Below, piece after piece: positions 12,747 to 14,241 of a stretch of DNA of 14,241 nt. The stretch comes from CAZBUH01 sp964495095 (GTDB taxonomy: Bacteria > Bacillota > Clostridia > Oscillospirales > Oscillospiraceae). Location: the NCBI GenBank assembly GCA_964495095.1, contig CAZBUH010000048.1, positions 1 to 14,241 on the forward strand, written 5' to 3'. A model generated the notes under the pieces. It was not told the DNA's origin and searched no databases. It saw only the letters and a program-made list of their open reading frames with translations. The translations under genes were made by a program, and so were the position numbers. Each line of letters begins with the position of its first letter. Within the stretch, counting starts at the first letter, position 1.

Positions 12747-14191
12747 CAGTTAAAAAGTCCCCTGTAAAGCTCGATATATTTTTTGGCGGATGCGTCCCAA
12801 CTGAAATTTTCCGACATGGCGCGTTTCTGCATCCTCTGCCATGCGCCGGAGCCGCTGCGGTAAAGGGCGAGGGCGGACCGGATTGCCGCCAGAAGCTCAT
12901 GGGCGTTGAAGTTTGCAAAGCCGAAGCCGGTGCCGGCGTCCGTATACTTGTTGTAGGGCGTTACGCTGTCCTTAAGGCCGCCTGTCTCGCGGACGACGGG
13001 GATGGTGCCGTAGCGCATGGCTATCATCTGTGAAAGGCCGCACGGCTCAAAACGGGAGGGGACCAGCAGGATGTCGGAGCAGGCGTAGAGCCTGCGGGAA
13101 AGGGGCTCGTCGAATTTGATTTGGGCGCTGAAGCGCTCCGGCAGACGGGAGGCGTAGTATTTGAACTCGTCCTCGTATTTCCTGTCGCCCACGCCCAGGA
13201 CTACGAACTGGAAATCCTCCGAGTCCAGAAGCTCGCCCAGAATGCGGCTTAAGAGATCCAGGCCCTTCTGCTCCGTAAGACGGCTTATAATGGTTACCAT
13301 TGGTGTGCCGCCGTCTGCCCGCAGGCCCAGCTCCGCCTGGAGCTTTTCCTTGTTTTTTGCCTTTATTTCGAGGTGGTCGGAGTCAAAGTTCTCCGGTATA
13401 TACCTGTCGGTCGCAGGGTCGTATTCCGTTGTGTCAATGCCGTTTAAAATGCCGGAGAGCACGCTCCGGCGCTCGGAGAGCAGCCAATCGAGGCCCTCTC
13501 CGAAATATGGGGTGCATATCTCGTTTGCGTAGGTGGGGCTTACGGTGGATATCCTGTCGGAATAGTGCAGCGCACCCTGCATAAAATTGACGCAGCTGCC
13601 CCATATGAGCTGATTTACAGCGGAGGGGTAGTAGTCCAGGCCCAGCACATCCCCGATAGTGCGGCCGGGGAAAACGCCCTGAAATTTCAGATTGTGTATT
13701 GAAAAAACCGTCTTTATACGGTCGTAGCCCGGTGCGCCCAGGTACTGTTCCCGGAGGAAAACCGGCAGAAGCGCGGTGTGCCAGTCGTGGCAGTGGATGA
13801 CGTCCGGCATAAAGCCGATGTGCATTATGCTCTCCAGCACCGCCTTGCAGAAAAAGGCCATCCGCTCGCAGTCGTCGTCGAAGCCGTAGGGGGCACTGCG
13901 CTTAAAATACTGCTCGTTGTCGATAAAATACCATGTAACGCCGTTGTACTTGAGCTTTTCCACGCCGCAGTACGCCCTGCGCCAGCTCAGAGGGACGGTG
14001 AAAACGGCCACCGGCTCCATTTGCGCCCGGTACTGCTCCGGGATGGTGGAGAGCTTCGGCAGAAACACCCGGACGTCGCAGCCGTTTTTCTTAAGCGCGC
14101 CGGGGAGGCTGCCGCCTACGTCGCCCAGACCGCCGGTCTTTATAAACGGCACTGCCTCAAAGGAGGCGTAAAGAACTTTTAATTTTTCCAT
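12746..14191 (-). CDS. glgA: Glycogen synthase (ADP-glucose type, GT5)
   Basis: A 481-residue GT5 glycogen synthase that extends alpha-1,4-glucan chains from ADP-glucose in the cytosol. KTGGLGD (Lys18) is the N-terminal nucleotide-sugar binding motif of bacterial GlgA. HCHDWHTALLP (143-153), SIHNLKFQG (174-182), SRLTEQKG (303-310) and the catalytic-site SRFEPCGLSQMIAMRYGT (Glu382) follow in the usual order, and RETGGLKDSV is also standard. Length is typical. The start is fixed by AAGGAG (complement of 14197-14202) five bases upstream. It is the first visible gene of a three-gene - strand operon with the GH13-GH77 fusion and mscS; no glgB, glgC or glgP lies in the window, so they must be encoded elsewhere or beyond its right edge. 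Confidence 0.95.
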   Translation of the reverse strand: MEKLKVLYASFEAVPFIKTGGLGDVGGSLPGALKKNGCDVRVFLPKLSTIPEQYRAQMEPVAVFTVPLSWRRAYCGVEKLKYNGVTWYFIDNEQYFKRSAPYGFDDDCERMAFFCKAVLESIMHIGFMPDVIHCHDWHTALLPVFLREQYLGAPGYDRIKTVFSIHNLKFQGVFPGRTIGDVLGLDYYPSAVNQLIWGSCVNFMQGALHYSDRISTVSPTYANEICTPYFGEGLDWLLSERRSVLSGILNGIDTTEYDPATDRYIPENFDSDHLEIKAKNKEKLQAELGLRADGGTPMVTIISRLTEQKGLDLLSRILGELLDSEDFQFVVLGVGDRKYEDEFKYYASRLPERFSAQIKFDEPLSRRLYACSDILLVPSRFEPCGLSQMIAMRYGTIPVVRETGGLKDSVTPYNKYTDAGTGFGFANFNAHELLAAIRSALALYRSGSGAWQRMQKRAMSENFSWDASAKKYIELYRGLFN

Positions 14192-14203
14192 ATAAACTCC
14201 TTC

Positions 14204-14241
14204 CTTCTTTTTCTTGAAAGAAAAAGAAGCAAAAAGAACTT
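14204..14241 (-). repeat. TTCTTTTTG-hairpin element, copy 2 (upstream of glgA)
   Basis: On the - strand, AAGTTCTTTTTG (complement of 14230-14241) leads into a 12-bp hairpin with arms 14204-14215 and 14218-14229 and a two-base centre. The central 20 bases equal those of the element at 7864-7883. It lies directly before the glgA ribosome site and ends at the window edge, so any glgA promoter must lie beyond the edge. Confidence 0.8.

Overview
The window looks like chromosome from a GC-rich, low-motility-signal Clostridia/Firmicutes bacterium, probably an anaerobic gut-type member of the Oscillospiraceae/Ruminococcaceae neighbourhood (inference). The evidence is: strong AGGAGG-type ribosome sites, a TepA-type ClpP homologue, a lipoprotein with a Firmicutes-style lipobox, a GroEL-like C-terminal tail of the NPDMGGMY type, a GH13-GH77 fusion, and frequent ATA isoleucine codons inside otherwise GC-rich genes. 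Both ends of the window lie in repeat-like hairpin DNA, so it may be a complete assembly contig.

Left end (1-215): a perfect 19-bp inverted repeat, then a short frameshifted remnant resembling the 3' end of groEL, then a strong terminator. Accessory block (about 300-2516): a near-consensus promoter drives a secreted trypsin-fold serine protease and a lipoprotein with an Ig-like C-terminal region, closed by a strong terminator. This two-gene unit is visibly more AT-rich than what follows.

Housekeeping operon (about 2527-7610, + strand): prfA, tsaC-type threonylcarbamoyl-AMP synthase, coaE, an M18 aminopeptidase and a PepV-type M20 dipeptidase. All four junctions overlap (4, 1, 20 and 17 bases), so they are probably one translationally coupled transcript. 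It joins translation termination, tRNA modification and CoA synthesis with the last steps of peptide breakdown.

Intergenic repeat island (7611-7932): three 47-bp repeats at exactly 74-bp spacing, an AT-rich 12-bp hairpin, and a GC-rich 15-bp hairpin whose 3' arm contains the ribosome site of the next gene. That gene (7933-8634) is a TepA-like ClpP-family serine peptidase.

Glycogen/osmotic operon (8703-14191, - strand): glgA, then a single 1058-residue polypeptide fusing a GH13 neopullulanase-like enzyme to a GH77 4-alpha-glucanotransferase, then an MscS-type mechanosensitive channel. The junctions are a 1-base overlap and a 3-base gap. The set combines alpha-glucan synthesis, debranching/hydrolysis and disproportionation with turgor release.

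I see no CRISPR array, RNA gene, transposase or phage gene. The points most worth a second look are the repeat island with its occluded ribosome site, the recurring TTCTTTTTG-hairpin element in front of both tepA and glgA, the protease-lipoprotein cassette and the GH13-GH77 fusion.
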